IMG/VR virus record: IMGVR_UViG_3300008262_000066
Span: 26,136 to 90,135 of that record
Reading direction: 5' to 3' (one strand)
Source: a virus
DNA: 64,000 nucleotides
Shown: piece by piece, positions 18,201-30,600 of the stretch
Numbering within the stretch: position 1 is the first letter of the stretch
Layout: every line of letters starts with the position of its first letter
Translations under genes and position numbers: made by a program
The notes under the pieces: model-generated
Seen by the model: only the letters and a program-made list of their open reading frames with translations
The model's database searches: none
What the model was told of the DNA's origin: nothing

Positions 18201-18601
18201 ATAGTATGGTGTTAAATAGTGTAAGATTTAAGCCATTGTTTGGACACAAAGCAGAAGAACAATTGCAAGCTACTATAAAAGTTATTAGATCCTCAACCAC
18301 AACAGCAAGTGATAGTGAAATTAGATCCAGAGTATTAGAAGCAATGAACACCTATTTTAGTATAGACAATTGGGACTTTGGTGATACTTTTTATTTTAGT
18401 GAGTTAAGTGCATACCTACATAGTCAAGTCGGGGACTTAGTTAATTCTATTGTACTTGTACCCAATGATCCTGAAATGCAATTTGGTGATTTGTATGAGA
18501 TACGCTCCGCACCATATGAAATATTTGTTAATGCGGCACAAGCAACCGATATTGTAGTGATTTCAGCACTAACGCCTAAAGAGTTACAAATTACAAGATA
18601 A
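15245..18601 (+). CDS. 6: gp6 baseplate wedge protein (BaseplateJ-like)
   Basis: An 1118-residue wedge protein, well above the 660 residues of T4 gp6. The N-terminus is characteristic: FRQADFQSYDYETIRKSF, VDYLRLYYPETFNDYVESS, and EYIALMDVMAFMGQALAFRND, then DTAERRDSVVKLANLIGYNP. The central part has the BaseplateJ signature (ERAPTRYYTQNRMVNGEDYN). The C-terminal region (LRFKPLFG-like VRFKPLFGHKAEEQ, then FSIDNWDFGDTFYFSELSAYLH) also follows the family. gp6 dimers build the iris-like ring that opens on contraction. It is 15 bases upstream of the giant gene. Confidence 0.88.
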   Translation: MATSSRQSSIFGTNDWKTIYKTFRQADFQSYDYETIRKSFVDYLRLYYPETFNDYVESSEYIALMDVMAFMGQALAFRNDLNTRENFIDTAERRDSVVKLANLIGYNPKRNLNGQGYLKVTSISTTENINDINGLSLNNINVLWNDPSNVNWQEQYNTIINASLVNSQRIGRPGNTQTLLGVKTDEYSISIPPGKSPVVPFSATVDGSTMDFEGVSVSSIDQDYLYEIPPGPTGIFNILYRNDKLGYGSPNTGFFMYFKQGTLQPFDFTLDQQISNQTVDIDIQGINNTDTWLYQYDSASNTYSQWDEVESVYANANLQTNTSLRKIFSVVSRFNDQVSYAFGDGVFSEIPVGNFRAYIRAGNASQYTIDPAEMQGIIVNINYVSRVGRVETLTLNLELPLPVTNAQVRESLTEIKERAPTRYYTQNRMVNGEDYNNFPYTLFSSIIKSKALNRGSVGVSRSFDLLDPTGKYSSLNSFADDGGLYENTSQDAVAFTFNNDNDIYTFLTENIRADIAGHRSQQYYCQHYTRYPVNTTSGDGTIKWKQVGYNNTNVTGYFYNTLAVPVGQYSSGNLRYVTPGALLKFQAPAGYYFDANNRLVYGIPSISDSTTFWTSVSAVVGDGYNGGEGLLINGAGPVTLTGNVPTTALIVEIIPVFDNVLSRTVINECINRMNLNQSFGLKYNNSLTSIQERWSVITYDDPRWFIKFTSDGSNRYIVSTRSLSYFFGSVRDTRFVFDSNKVVYDPYSGKLFRDNIVILRTNNQPDSTSALARELTLDVVGQNVEADGYVDDFAIEVSSADSNNSSIIRDPDFFKTITGYTTGTTNTRYYTFFEQTLDTLLLSRSQMISSVDVVYSYPTVAAIEIVKYEYPVGQLFYAYSEGTFYKNTEDPIVENILYLVQQLAYSVSTGRQGLFFQYKHISNNTTRVDPATSNIIDLYVVTQSYYTQYQNWLRDTTNTVPMPDIPTMSELQQLYGKLDGYKMISDSMVLNSVRFKPLFGHKAEEQLQATIKVIRSSTTTASDSEIRSRVLEAMNTYFSIDNWDFGDTFYFSELSAYLHSQVGDLVNSIVLVPNDPEMQFGDLYEIRSAPYEIFVNAAQATDIVVISALTPKELQITR

Positions 18602-18616
18602 AAGAAAGTATAACAG

Positions 18617-21600
18617 ATGGTTTCAAGAGTTAGAACAATAAATTTCTTACCAGACATATTCAAAACTAAAGCCAACGAACAGTTTCTGTCAGCGACTCTG
18701 GATCAACTTGTTAGTCAACCTAACACGATGAAGGTCCAAGGGTACATTGGTAGTAAGTTTGGTTATGGAATTAATGCAAAAGATGGGTATGTTGTAGAAC
18801 CTACTAAAGTAAGAACTGACTACCAACTTGAACCTAGTGTAGTTTTCTTAAAAAAGAATACTGCAACAGCAGTTGATTTACTTACTTATCCTGGATTAAT
18901 TGATGCATTAAAACTAGAAGGTGGCATCACCGACCAGCATGACAATCTATTCTCTAATCAATTCTATTCATGGGATAGTTTTACTGATTTAGATAAGTTA
19001 ATCAATTACAATCAGTACTACTGGTTACCATTGGGTCCAGAATTAGTTACCGTTTCTACCAATGACGTTTATAGCCAAACAGAATTCACTGTAGTACCTA
19101 ATGGAAATTATATTAACTTTAGTGCAGATAACTTAATTGTACCTGGCAATAACCCAACAATCAGTTTACTACGCGGTGGCACATATCAATTTGTTGTTAA
19201 TCAATCATCGCAATTTTGGATTCAAGGTACACCTGGTCTTAAAGGTACTGACCCAGTTCATACCAACATAGGTACACGAAATATATATGGTCTAACTAAC
19301 AATGGTACAAGCTCAGGGGTAATGACATTCCAAGTTCCATTTCAATCAGATCAAAGCTATGCGTTTTATCCAAGCACACAATCTGTTGATTTATTAACCA
19401 CAAAATCTTGGGATGAAATTAATGGCATGCGTGTCAGAGATTTAGGCAATATTGATGGTGTTGTATCGCTTGACGGAAGAACTATTGTGTTCTACGGTAA
19501 TAGTCCTACTGCACAAGGTTACATTGGGGAATTCTATGATGAATTTTCATTTGATGAAGATAATCCGGTAGTTAAACCATATGAAGATGGATACTATACA
19601 GATTTAAACAAAAACATATATAGAATTAGTTATGTTGGGGACCCAGATGATCCTGTAATTCGTGTCACCGAACATGCTACTATCGTTCAACTAGATAGAA
19701 TCAAAGTATTGTATGGTGACGAGTTTGCATTCAATGAAGTATATACTGATGCTTTAGCTAATATGTACATAGTACCGTACTTAAGTGCTTTAGCAGATAC
19801 ATTGTATTACCAAGATGGTTCAAATGTTGACCGTGTTGGTGTTATTAAAATTATTGATGCTATTTCTAACAATCAACTTAATGTTAACACACAAATCTTA
19901 GGTAAGAAAACATTTACTAGTCCTAATGGTGTACAATTTACTAATGGATTAAAAGTAACTTTTGCGGGCAACATATATCCAGAATCATATTTTGGTAATG
20001 AATACTATGTTGAGGGTGTAGGTACTGCTATTACACTATTGCCTGTGACAAACTTTATCGTCCCTGAACCAGCCGGACAAGCATATTACAACCCTTATAG
20101 CGTAAGCCCATACGATACAGAAGCATATGATAGTGCATCCAACGTACCTTTAGCTAAAGACTACATTACTATTAGCAGAAACAGTTATGATAGGAATGCA
20201 TGGAGTAGAAGTAATCGTTGGTTCCACGTTGATGTATTACGTGCAACAGCACAATATAGAGGTAATGAAGCACCGGTTGTACTTGAAGCGTTGAATAATT
20301 CAAACTTCCGTGCTAAACGTCCTATTATAGAATTTTATCCTAACTTAAAGTTATATAATCAAGGGTCAGTTAGTAAAGGATCAGTTGATTTTGTTGATTC
20401 AGTAGTTACAGATCCTTTTGGTTATGATGGTTCAACACCTATTTGTTCTGGTGCAACAACCTTTTATCCAAATAGCGGAACCAGTGCAATACCGGGTGGT
20501 GTAAAGATTGTCTTTACTGCGGCAGAAGATATAAATGTTAGAAACAAAGTATACCTTGTAACTTACTCTAACATTACAGGTTCGCCAACAGCTACACCTG
20601 TAATTACATTAACTGTTGCAGCCGACGGTGATGTAAGTGCAAACGATCAAGTAGTAGTAACTGCAGGTGATTATATTGGTCAAACATATCACTTTAATGG
20701 AACAGACTGGATCAGTGGTCAATTTAAAGAAAGAGTTAATCAAGCTCCGTTGTTTGATGTATTTTCTTCTAGCGGTATAAGTTTTAGTGACCAAGAATAC
20801 TATTTAGGAAGTAGCTTCAGAGGATGTACGCTATTTGAATATGCATTAGGTACTGGCTCTGATGATCCGCAATTAGGTTTTCCATTAAAATATAGCTCAC
20901 TTACAAACATAGGTGACATTACGTTCAATGTAACATTGAACAATCAAACATTTACATATGTTGAGGGTTCTACACCGCAATCTTTATCAGTTGATACAGG
21001 ATATGTTTACAAATATATACCTACTACTGCTACATATGCTAGACAACTTGGATGGCAAACAACTGTTGGTGAAAGTTTCCAGTATCAAGTTTTTGAATTA
21101 ATTTATAATTCTGGTATACCAAAATTTGTATGTGATGTTCCGTATAAAGATCCTGAGTCAACACCATGGCCAGTAACTCAAGTCTATGTTAATAACGAAA
21201 GACTAGCTCCAACTGCATATACTCGAACAGTCGATAGTCAAAATAGTACAATCATTACATTGAATACTGCACCTTTGCCAGGCGCACCAGTACAAGTATT
21301 AATTTATAGTGATATACCAAGTTCAGTTGGTTACTATGAAATTCCTACTAACTTACAAAACAACCCGTTCAATACACCTGTGTCAAATGCTAACTTGGGT
21401 GATATTAGAGGTCATTATAAGAGTATTTGTAACAACATTACTACTTTAGTAGGTGCACCTTTTGGAGCTAACAACTACCGTGACTTAGGTAATCTAGTAC
21501 CTTATGGTACTAGAATCACTCAGAGTAGTGCTAGTTTAGTTCCTGCTGCCGCATTCTTACGCAATCAAGATTTTAGTATTTTTAATGCATTGACATTTAA

Positions 21601-24600
21601 CAATAATGAATATATTAAGTTTAAAGCGTTACTAACAGATACAATCAACAGAACTGAATACAACAGAACATACTCCGATGCATATATTTTAGATGATGCA
21701 TTGGCACAAATTGCAGGTACAAAAGATAATTCTAGTGCATTCTTCTGGTCTGATATGGTTCCTAATGGAAACAAATCAGCTAGCAATTCATACACGTTTG
21801 TAAACTTTATTAAGCAATCAGAGTTCCCATTAACTAGAATATATGATTTTGCAACTGCCAACTACTACAGCGTTTTGCTATATGTTACTAGAACTACAAA
21901 TGGTGAAGTGCATACCACTCAATTATTGAGAGGGGTTGACTATGATATTAGTACAGACGCACCTAAAGTTATTGTATACTTTGACTTATTACCAAATGAC
22001 GTAATAACTATTGATGAGTATTCGCAAACTTACGGAAGTTTTGTACCAAACACTCCATCCAAGATGGGATTGTATCCAGTAAGCACTCCACAAGTTATAT
22101 ATGATACAACTTATGTTACACCTACATACTTTATTAAAGGTCATGATGGTAGTTTAACTAAATTGTACGGTGAATACACTGATGGGTATCTATCTGACTA
22201 CAGAGATAGAGCATACTTAGAATTTGAAAAGAGAATTTTCAACAACATTAAAACTAGTAATGTTATACCGTTAACTTTACCTGATATTATGCCAGGTGAA
22301 TTTAGAACCACTGACTACACATATGAGGAGTTTCAGCAAATATATAGTTATGGTTTCTTGAACTGGGTAGGTAAAAACAGAATTGATTATAAAACTCAAT
22401 ACTTTGATATCACAAATCAATATACTTACAACTACAGTCAATCTATAAACAAATCAGATTACACACCTTTAAAACAAGGCAACTGGAGAGGTATATACTT
22501 ATGGTTCTATGATACTGCTACTCCGCAATCTACTCCATGGGAGATGTTAGGGTTTTCTGAGAAGCCGACCTGGTGGGAAACACGTTACGGTGTCGCACCA
22601 TACACCAGTGATAACTTGGTATTATGGAACGACCTAGCCGATGGTTACGTTTGGAATAACGGAGCATCTTACACAATTGAGAACAGAAAACGTCCAGGAC
22701 TATTAGATGTGTTGCCAGTAGATAGTAGTGGTAACTTAGTAAGTCCAGCTATCAGCGTAGTGAATGCGTATGATACTAACTCAATTAACAAGAATTGGAA
22801 AGTAGGGGACGTTGGTCCTGCAGAGTATGGTTACTTAAAGAGTAGCTCATGGCCCTTTGACTTAATGCGAATGTTTGCTTTAATGAAGCCAGCAAAATTC
22901 TTTGCGCTATGCATTGATGTTGACAGCTATGAATATAATGCAGAATTCAATCAGTATTTAGAAAATGCTAGATTACGTAGCCCGCTAAATGATCTACCTG
23001 TATACGGTAATGGTACAGCAGTAAACAGTTATGTTAACTGGATTGTTGACTACATCCAACAATTGGGTATGAGTGGACATGATAAAGTATCTGACCTAGT
23101 TAATAACCTAGATGTACGTTTAGCATATAGAGTTGCGGGCTTCAGCGACAAAGATATGTTAAAGTTCTATGTTGAAAAAGGTAGCCCAAATAGTAAGAAC
23201 AACAGCTTGTTGATCCCTGACGAGAGTTACGGAGTATTGTTATATAACAATCAACCGTTCACTAAAGTAGTTTACAGTTCAGTTATTATACAAAAGACTA
23301 TTAATGGTTATAAAGTATACGGTAACAGTCAGAATACTGCGTTCTTTAAAACGTTAGTACCTAAGATGAATGGCAACTATGACAAATATGTTGTAGCGGA
23401 TGTAACAATTTATGTTAGCAAAGAATACACCGACAAAACACTAATAGTACCATACGGCACTGAGTTTTATAGTGTACAAGCGTTGTCTGAGTTCTTAATT
23501 AACTACGGTCGTTATTTAGAGAACGATGGTATGATATTTAACAATATCGAAAACGGTATTGTTGAGAACTGGGAACAAATGGTTGCTGAAGCAATCTACT
23601 GGACACAAAGTGGTTGGGAAGCCGGTAGTACAGTTAATGTAAATCCGGCAGCTACTAATCTAAAAATTAATAAAGAAAGTGGAATTGTTCAACCTTTAAC
23701 ATTCCATCAACAAAACTATGTGTTGAATCAAAACTTAATACCAATCCAAGTCAAAGATATGAGCTTGATTAGAAACGGTACTGAGTTTGAATTAAATGTG
23801 TTACAAAATACAGATACTTTTAGTTACATGACTGCTAACATTAGCAACTATGAGCACTGCATTGTATTTGATAACGTTACACTATTCAATGATGTGATTT
23901 ACAATTTAGTTACAGGCTTACGTCAAGAACGTGTTTTAGTTAAAGGTGTTAAGTCTGCTGAATGGAACGGACAAGTTGATGCACAAGGATTTATCTTAAA
24001 TCAAGATAATATACAAGAATGGCAAGAGAATATAAAATACACTAAAGGTGTGATTGTATTGTACAAAAACAGTTACTATACTAGCACAAAGATTGTTCAA
24101 CCTAGTAGCACGTTCAATGAAACTGAATGGGTAAAAACCGATTACGATTCAATACAGAAAGGGTTATTACCTAACCCAAGCACACGTTCATATGAAAGTT
24201 TGTTGTACTATGACATTCATAATACAAACTTAGAGAATGATGCTGATTTATTAAGTTTTAGTTTGATTGGTTATAGACCACGTGATTATTTAGCCGTTGC
24301 TAATTTAGATGATGTGACTCAAGTTAATGTATTCATTAATATGATTGAATCTATGGGTACATTAGGTGGTGCAAATCAATTGAAGAACATTACTGTACCT
24401 CAAGGTCAATTAGGCTATGACATATATGAAAACTGGGCTATCAAAACAGGCGAGTTTGGTGGCGTACTTAATCAGAATTTTATCGAGTTCAAGTTAGCTG
24501 AAAACGAATTGACAGGTAATCCAGGTATTATTGGTGTGACTAATGGTATAGAAGTAGTAGAAGGTGTTGAACAATCAGTACCGTTATACTCACTAACAAA

Positions 24601-27600
24601 TTACGGCAGAGTGTTAAACAATATCGCTGTACTACCTACTGTAGATGACATCAGTGTTAAGAGTTTACCTGATGCGGGCTATGTAAACTTTGATGACGTA
24701 AAAATTCACAGTTATAATTTCAATGGTTTATATCGTGCTAATCAACCTATTGAAAAATTATACAATGGTGACTATATTTGGTTAGCTGATTATAAAGGTA
24801 ACTGGAATGTATACACACCTGTACCATTAAGCACGTTAACCAAACAAGGTATAGTATTAATATCAGTTGAAAACAATCTTACAGGTACAGCAACATTAAC
24901 ATTTAATAAGGCGCACGGTCTATCTAAGAATGATTTGATTGGTGTAATTAATTTCAATGAAGACATTGATGGTTATTATAATGTAGATAAAATTATTAGC
25001 GAAACCAGTATATCAATTACAGTTACTTTGCAAGGTGCTACATTAAAACTTAGAGGTAGCGGAGTAGTATTTAAGTTAGTAACACATCGTGTAGACACAC
25101 CTAGTGACACAACTTCTTTACCTATCTTAGGACAAGAATTTGAAAAGTTTAAAGTTTGGGCAGATCAAAACTCAGATGGTAACTGGGCTGTATATGAAAG
25201 AGATGACAGATATAAATACGAGGATTTTAATAAACCATTCTTTACTACTAATTTTGGTAGTTCTGCTGTATATGTACCTGAATTAGGTTACTTAATTGGC
25301 GATACCGGTGAAGGTAAAGTTTATCTTTATACATATAATCCTATTGCAAAACAATATTTAAACACTTTAGAGATTGATGAAGGTAGTAATTTTGGTAGTT
25401 CAATGGAAACTGCTGGTAACATTGTAGTAGTTGCTAAGACTACAAGTGCATCCAGTGATATTTATGTATATTCTGTAGTTACTGAATATGGTATCAACCA
25501 AATTATAGGACAGCAAGTAATATCGTTAGGTGGATATTGTGGCTACAGTATGGCTTTATCCGGTGATACAGATTGGTTATACATATCTGACAATACAAAT
25601 AATAAAGTTTATATCTATCAATTAGATGCAGACTATACTCGCACTAACACAACTTACCCGCTAGATGGTAATGTTACTGCAGGATCTAATACATTTGTAG
25701 TTAATGGTAATAGAACTTCTACGTTTGTATCAGGTACTAAAGTTTCTTTCTCTAGTGCTGACTATTCACCTGTATATACTATTATTTCGTCTAAATGGGA
25801 TATCGTACTCAACAAGACTACAATAACATTGGGTAAAGAAATTCAAACTAACATTATTACTGCAACTGCTACATATATTGCTACTACTAATTACACTAGT
25901 TGCGGTTATATAGATTTACCTGACTCATCTGCTGATGACAATTTTGGTAGTCAAGTAACAACAAACCATGATGGCTCTATGGTATTCATTAATTCTCCTA
26001 ACAGAGAATATGATGGTGAATATGAAACATGGGCACCTAGTACAACTTATACTGCAGGAACTGTTTTGTTAAACAGTGGTACGTACTATAAAGTACTTGC
26101 AGACGCACCGGGTGCATTGACATTCTCTCTTATAGCTAGTTATGTAAGCGAACTAAAAGACATTGGTTACGTGTATGCATTTGAGAGATTAACTCAAACT
26201 TACGAACAACAGTATAATGCATTACCGTTAGTACCCACATTGTTCACAACAATATGGTCTTCATCTACATTACACCCTACGCCATTCTTATACCTTAACG
26301 GTGTAAAACTAATTGATGGTGCAGACTATGCAATTGTAACAGATACAGTCACAGTTGATACACAAGTTAATGCAGGTGATATCATAACTGTGTCAAGCTC
26401 TGAGTTCGTACTTAAACAAGTACTATCATACTATGATACTATTTCAGACTCACAAAACAATACTGAATTTGGATATGGATTAGATACAAACAAATACGGT
26501 AATGAAGTATTAGGTGGATCACCGTACATTATTAATAGCGACGGTCAAGAAGGCGCAGTCTTTAGATTTACTGATGGTGGTAAAAAATACGGGATGATTA
26601 TAGGAACAACGAATGCATCATTATCATCACCTACACCAATACTAATCAATGGCTTTGAAGTAACAGTTTCTGGAACGGCAGCAGAAATTGCAACAACAAT
26701 TAACAACACGCATATTAATAATGTAGTTGCATATAATTCAAATGGTATATTAGTAATAGGTTTGCGTGATGTAAGTTTGAATCCGATTGGTAACAAACTG
26801 TCAATTACTGTAACTGATAAGACTATATTGGAAGAGTTAGGTATAGCACCATATACAAAAACTCAACGTATTGAAGAAATTTATAGTGGTACTAGAACAC
26901 AATTTGGTGCTGCAATTAGATGTAATGAGTTGAGTAGTTTTGTAGTAAGTGCTCCTGTAACAACACGCCGTGCTATTACTAGATTTGATTACATTGATGA
27001 CAATCAAAACAACGATACTATATTTGACAATGACTTCACTACCTTTATTGATGGGTTTGCAAACGCAGGTGCAGTCTACATGTATGACTATCTACCTAAG
27101 TATAATGAAAATATCAATAATCCAGGACAGTATGTATTTGCTCAATCATGTAATGATGTTACTGAAGACTACGGTTATGAACCTAATTATGGTCAAGCGT
27201 TGTTCTTTGGTGGTTATCGTGTATTAATCGGTACACCTAACTTTGATAGTACAGCATACAACGGACGTTTAGTAATTTACAAAAATGCAGAAAACAAAGC
27301 TGACTGGAGTGTTCATAGATCAAGTAGTCTTGTAGTTGATATTGATAAATTGCAAGGTGTTCAGTTATACAATAACTTAGATAACACAACATTGACTTCA
27401 CTAGATTATATTGATCCGTTACAGGGTAAACTATTAGGTGCAGTACGTGAAAATATTGATGTGGTTTCTAGTAGTGATCCTGCAGGCTATAACATTAATA
27501 ACGTATCTACTAATGTAGTATGGGGTGCTGGACATGTTGGAACTATCTGGCTAGATGTATCAGGTATGCGTTTTGTTAACTATCATCAAAATGATGTAGT

Positions 27601-30600
27601 GTACAATAGTGAGTATTGGGGTAAAGTGTTTACCGGCAGTGATGTAGCTGTATACTCGTGGATCGAAAGCACAGAGACTCCTGCATTCTATACTGGTACA
27701 GGAACACCGTACGATTTAGAAAAATACGCATCAACAGTAATCCTAGATAGCGCAGGTAATTTGATAGCCAAATACTATTACTGGGTAAGAGACACTGGTA
27801 TAGTGTTTACTAAGAAGGGTAAAACTTTAGCCGATGTTATATTAGAGACATATATTGAAGATCCGCAAGGATCTGGTATAAGTTATTTTGCACCGTACAC
27901 ACCTAACGTATTTGGTCTGTATAACGCAAGAGAGTATTTAAATACTACTAATACAAGTATTCACATTGGCTTCAGTACTGGTACCAACGATGACGTAGCA
28001 CACAATGAATATCAATTGATTCGTGAAGGTTATGCAGGTGATTTCTTAAATGGTATCCCGTCAGCAGCCAATTCGTACAGCGAACCTACAAGCTTGTACA
28101 ATCGATTACTAGACAGCATGGCTGGTTTAGATGAAGCAGGTTTATTAGTACCTAATCCATACTTACCAAAGTTATTGCAACGTGGTATTTCAAGCAGACC
28201 ATCACAAAGTTTCTTTGTTGATAGATTCACTGCACTTAAGAATTATCTAACTTACGCAAATGAAGTTATGGCATCATTCCCGATCGTAGAATCTAAAAGC
28301 CCTACATTCTTAACTAAAGTTGGTGCTGTTAATCCTAGTAACGATCTACCTTTCTATGATACTAGTAATGTTTGGGAGTATGTTGATTGGTGGGCAGTTG
28401 GTTATGACAATAACACTAAGACAGCATTTGACGTACCTAAATACTATAACTTAGCTGAGTTAAACCCGGTTGAAGGTTTATTAGTAGGAGTTGAAACTAA
28501 CAGTGACGGTAAACGTGAAGTATATATATATCAAAATAGTACATGGAACCGTATTGGATTACAAGACGGTACTATTCAGTTTAAGAGTATACTATGGGAC
28601 TATGGATCAAATAGACTTGGCTTTGGTAACTTCTTTGATACTACACCGTTCGATAGTTTCCCATCACAGGAAACTAGAAATGTAATTCGTGCATTGAATG
28701 AAGAAATCTATACAGATGATTTGTTGATAAACAGAAATGTTAGTTTAATTTTATTATTGAAATACATTGAAAGTGAAAACATTGAATCACAAAATTATTT
28801 ACCATGGTTAAACAAAACATCGTTTATTGATGTTGCACATACAATACGTGAATTGCGTGAGTATGAAAAGTTTCAGCGTGATAACGTTGATTTCCTGTCA
28901 GGTTATATCAACGAAGTTAAACCATACCATGTAGTAATTAAAGATTTTTACTTGAAGTATTCTGGTGTAAATGTATATCAAGGTGATATTACTGACTTTG
29001 ATCTACCATCGATGTATAACAAAGATAACGAACAATTTATAACACCAACATTAAAATTTGATTCAACGACAGGTGATGCCGAGTTCTTGCCCACAGCAAG
29101 TATATGGGATACTCCTGAATATGCAAGTTGGTATCAAAATTATGGTTTAGTTATCACTGGACAACTCAATACCTATGTTGGTAAGATTAAGAGACAATTA
29201 ACGACAGTTAGTAACACGATTTTGATTGGCAACACATTTGGATTCCCTGTACAAGGTTTAATTAGAATTGACGATGAATTGATTACATATACCGGTGTTA
29301 ATAGAGAATTAGGAATATTAACAGGCGCCTCTAGAGGTTATAATGGTACTACAGTATCTTCACATGATTACAACTCATCTGTATATATGGATATACCGGG
29401 AGTAGTTGTGTATGATACTGCGAGAGGTTATGTAGATCCTCCTATTATTAATGCAGTAATAGATACAAGTATATATCCTGCACCAAGAGTACCTGCAAGA
29501 TTCCGTGCAGTTATGCAAGTGGATAAAGTTATTGGTGTAGATGTATTAAATCCAGGTGAAGGTTATGTTGTCACACCTAGACTAGAATTTCAATCTAGTA
29601 TGTCAATTGATTTTACTAACTTTGATATTAACTATATAGATAGTACTATCACAATTCAATCTACTGCCTTTGTTACAGGTGATTGCTTAGAGTATAGTAC
29701 AAGTAATTTTAATGTAACTGGATTGACAGAACACTCTCATTACTATATTAGAATACTTACATCTAATGTTATTGAGAGTATCATTGCGTTGTACTATACT
29801 AAGAATGATGCAATGGTTAATTCTAATAGAGTGATTCTATTTGATTCAGGTAACACTGTTAATGCTAAATTAAGCATGACACCACGTGCTGAAGTAATTA
29901 TGGGCAGAAGTGGTGTCAGAAGTATTAAACCTATATTAAAGTTTGATAGAACATCATATAGACCATTAGTAGAAGAATGGGTACCAGGTAACTTTTATGG
30001 TTCTGGATTAAACATATTAAACTCAAGTAGTAGTGAAATGTTAGCCATAGCACAACCATATGAAGATATGCCTAAAGTTAATCGTGGAGTAACAAATGCC
30101 GCATTGTTTGTAGTTCAAAACGTATTGATGGGTAGTTATTTTGATGTTACTGAAATTACTGAACCTGGATTAGGATACAGTGTTGGTGATACTATAGTGG
30201 TACCTGGTACTGATATGGATTCAACATGGGCTAGTCCAGGCAATGACTGTACTATTACAGTAGCAACCGTTGATATTGCAGGAGCTATTACTAGTGTTAC
30301 GGTAGCCGGTTCTCCTGGTCTTGTAACTAGAAGTAGTTTACAGGGTGCATTATTTCCAATATTGGGAGTAACATCAGTGGGCGGCCAAGCTAATGTTACT
30401 TTAGATTTTAGTATATCTGGTTTAGATTCTAGTAAGTTAAAAAACTTAAACTTGTATTTCTACAATACACTACCTCCTTACACATATGATGATTCTGCCG
30501 CCGGTGGCGCAGTAATTAAAGTTTATAGACCTAAATTTACACCTAGTAAAGTGTTAAACGAATATGTTATAACTATTATTAATAATGGTGCTATATACAA

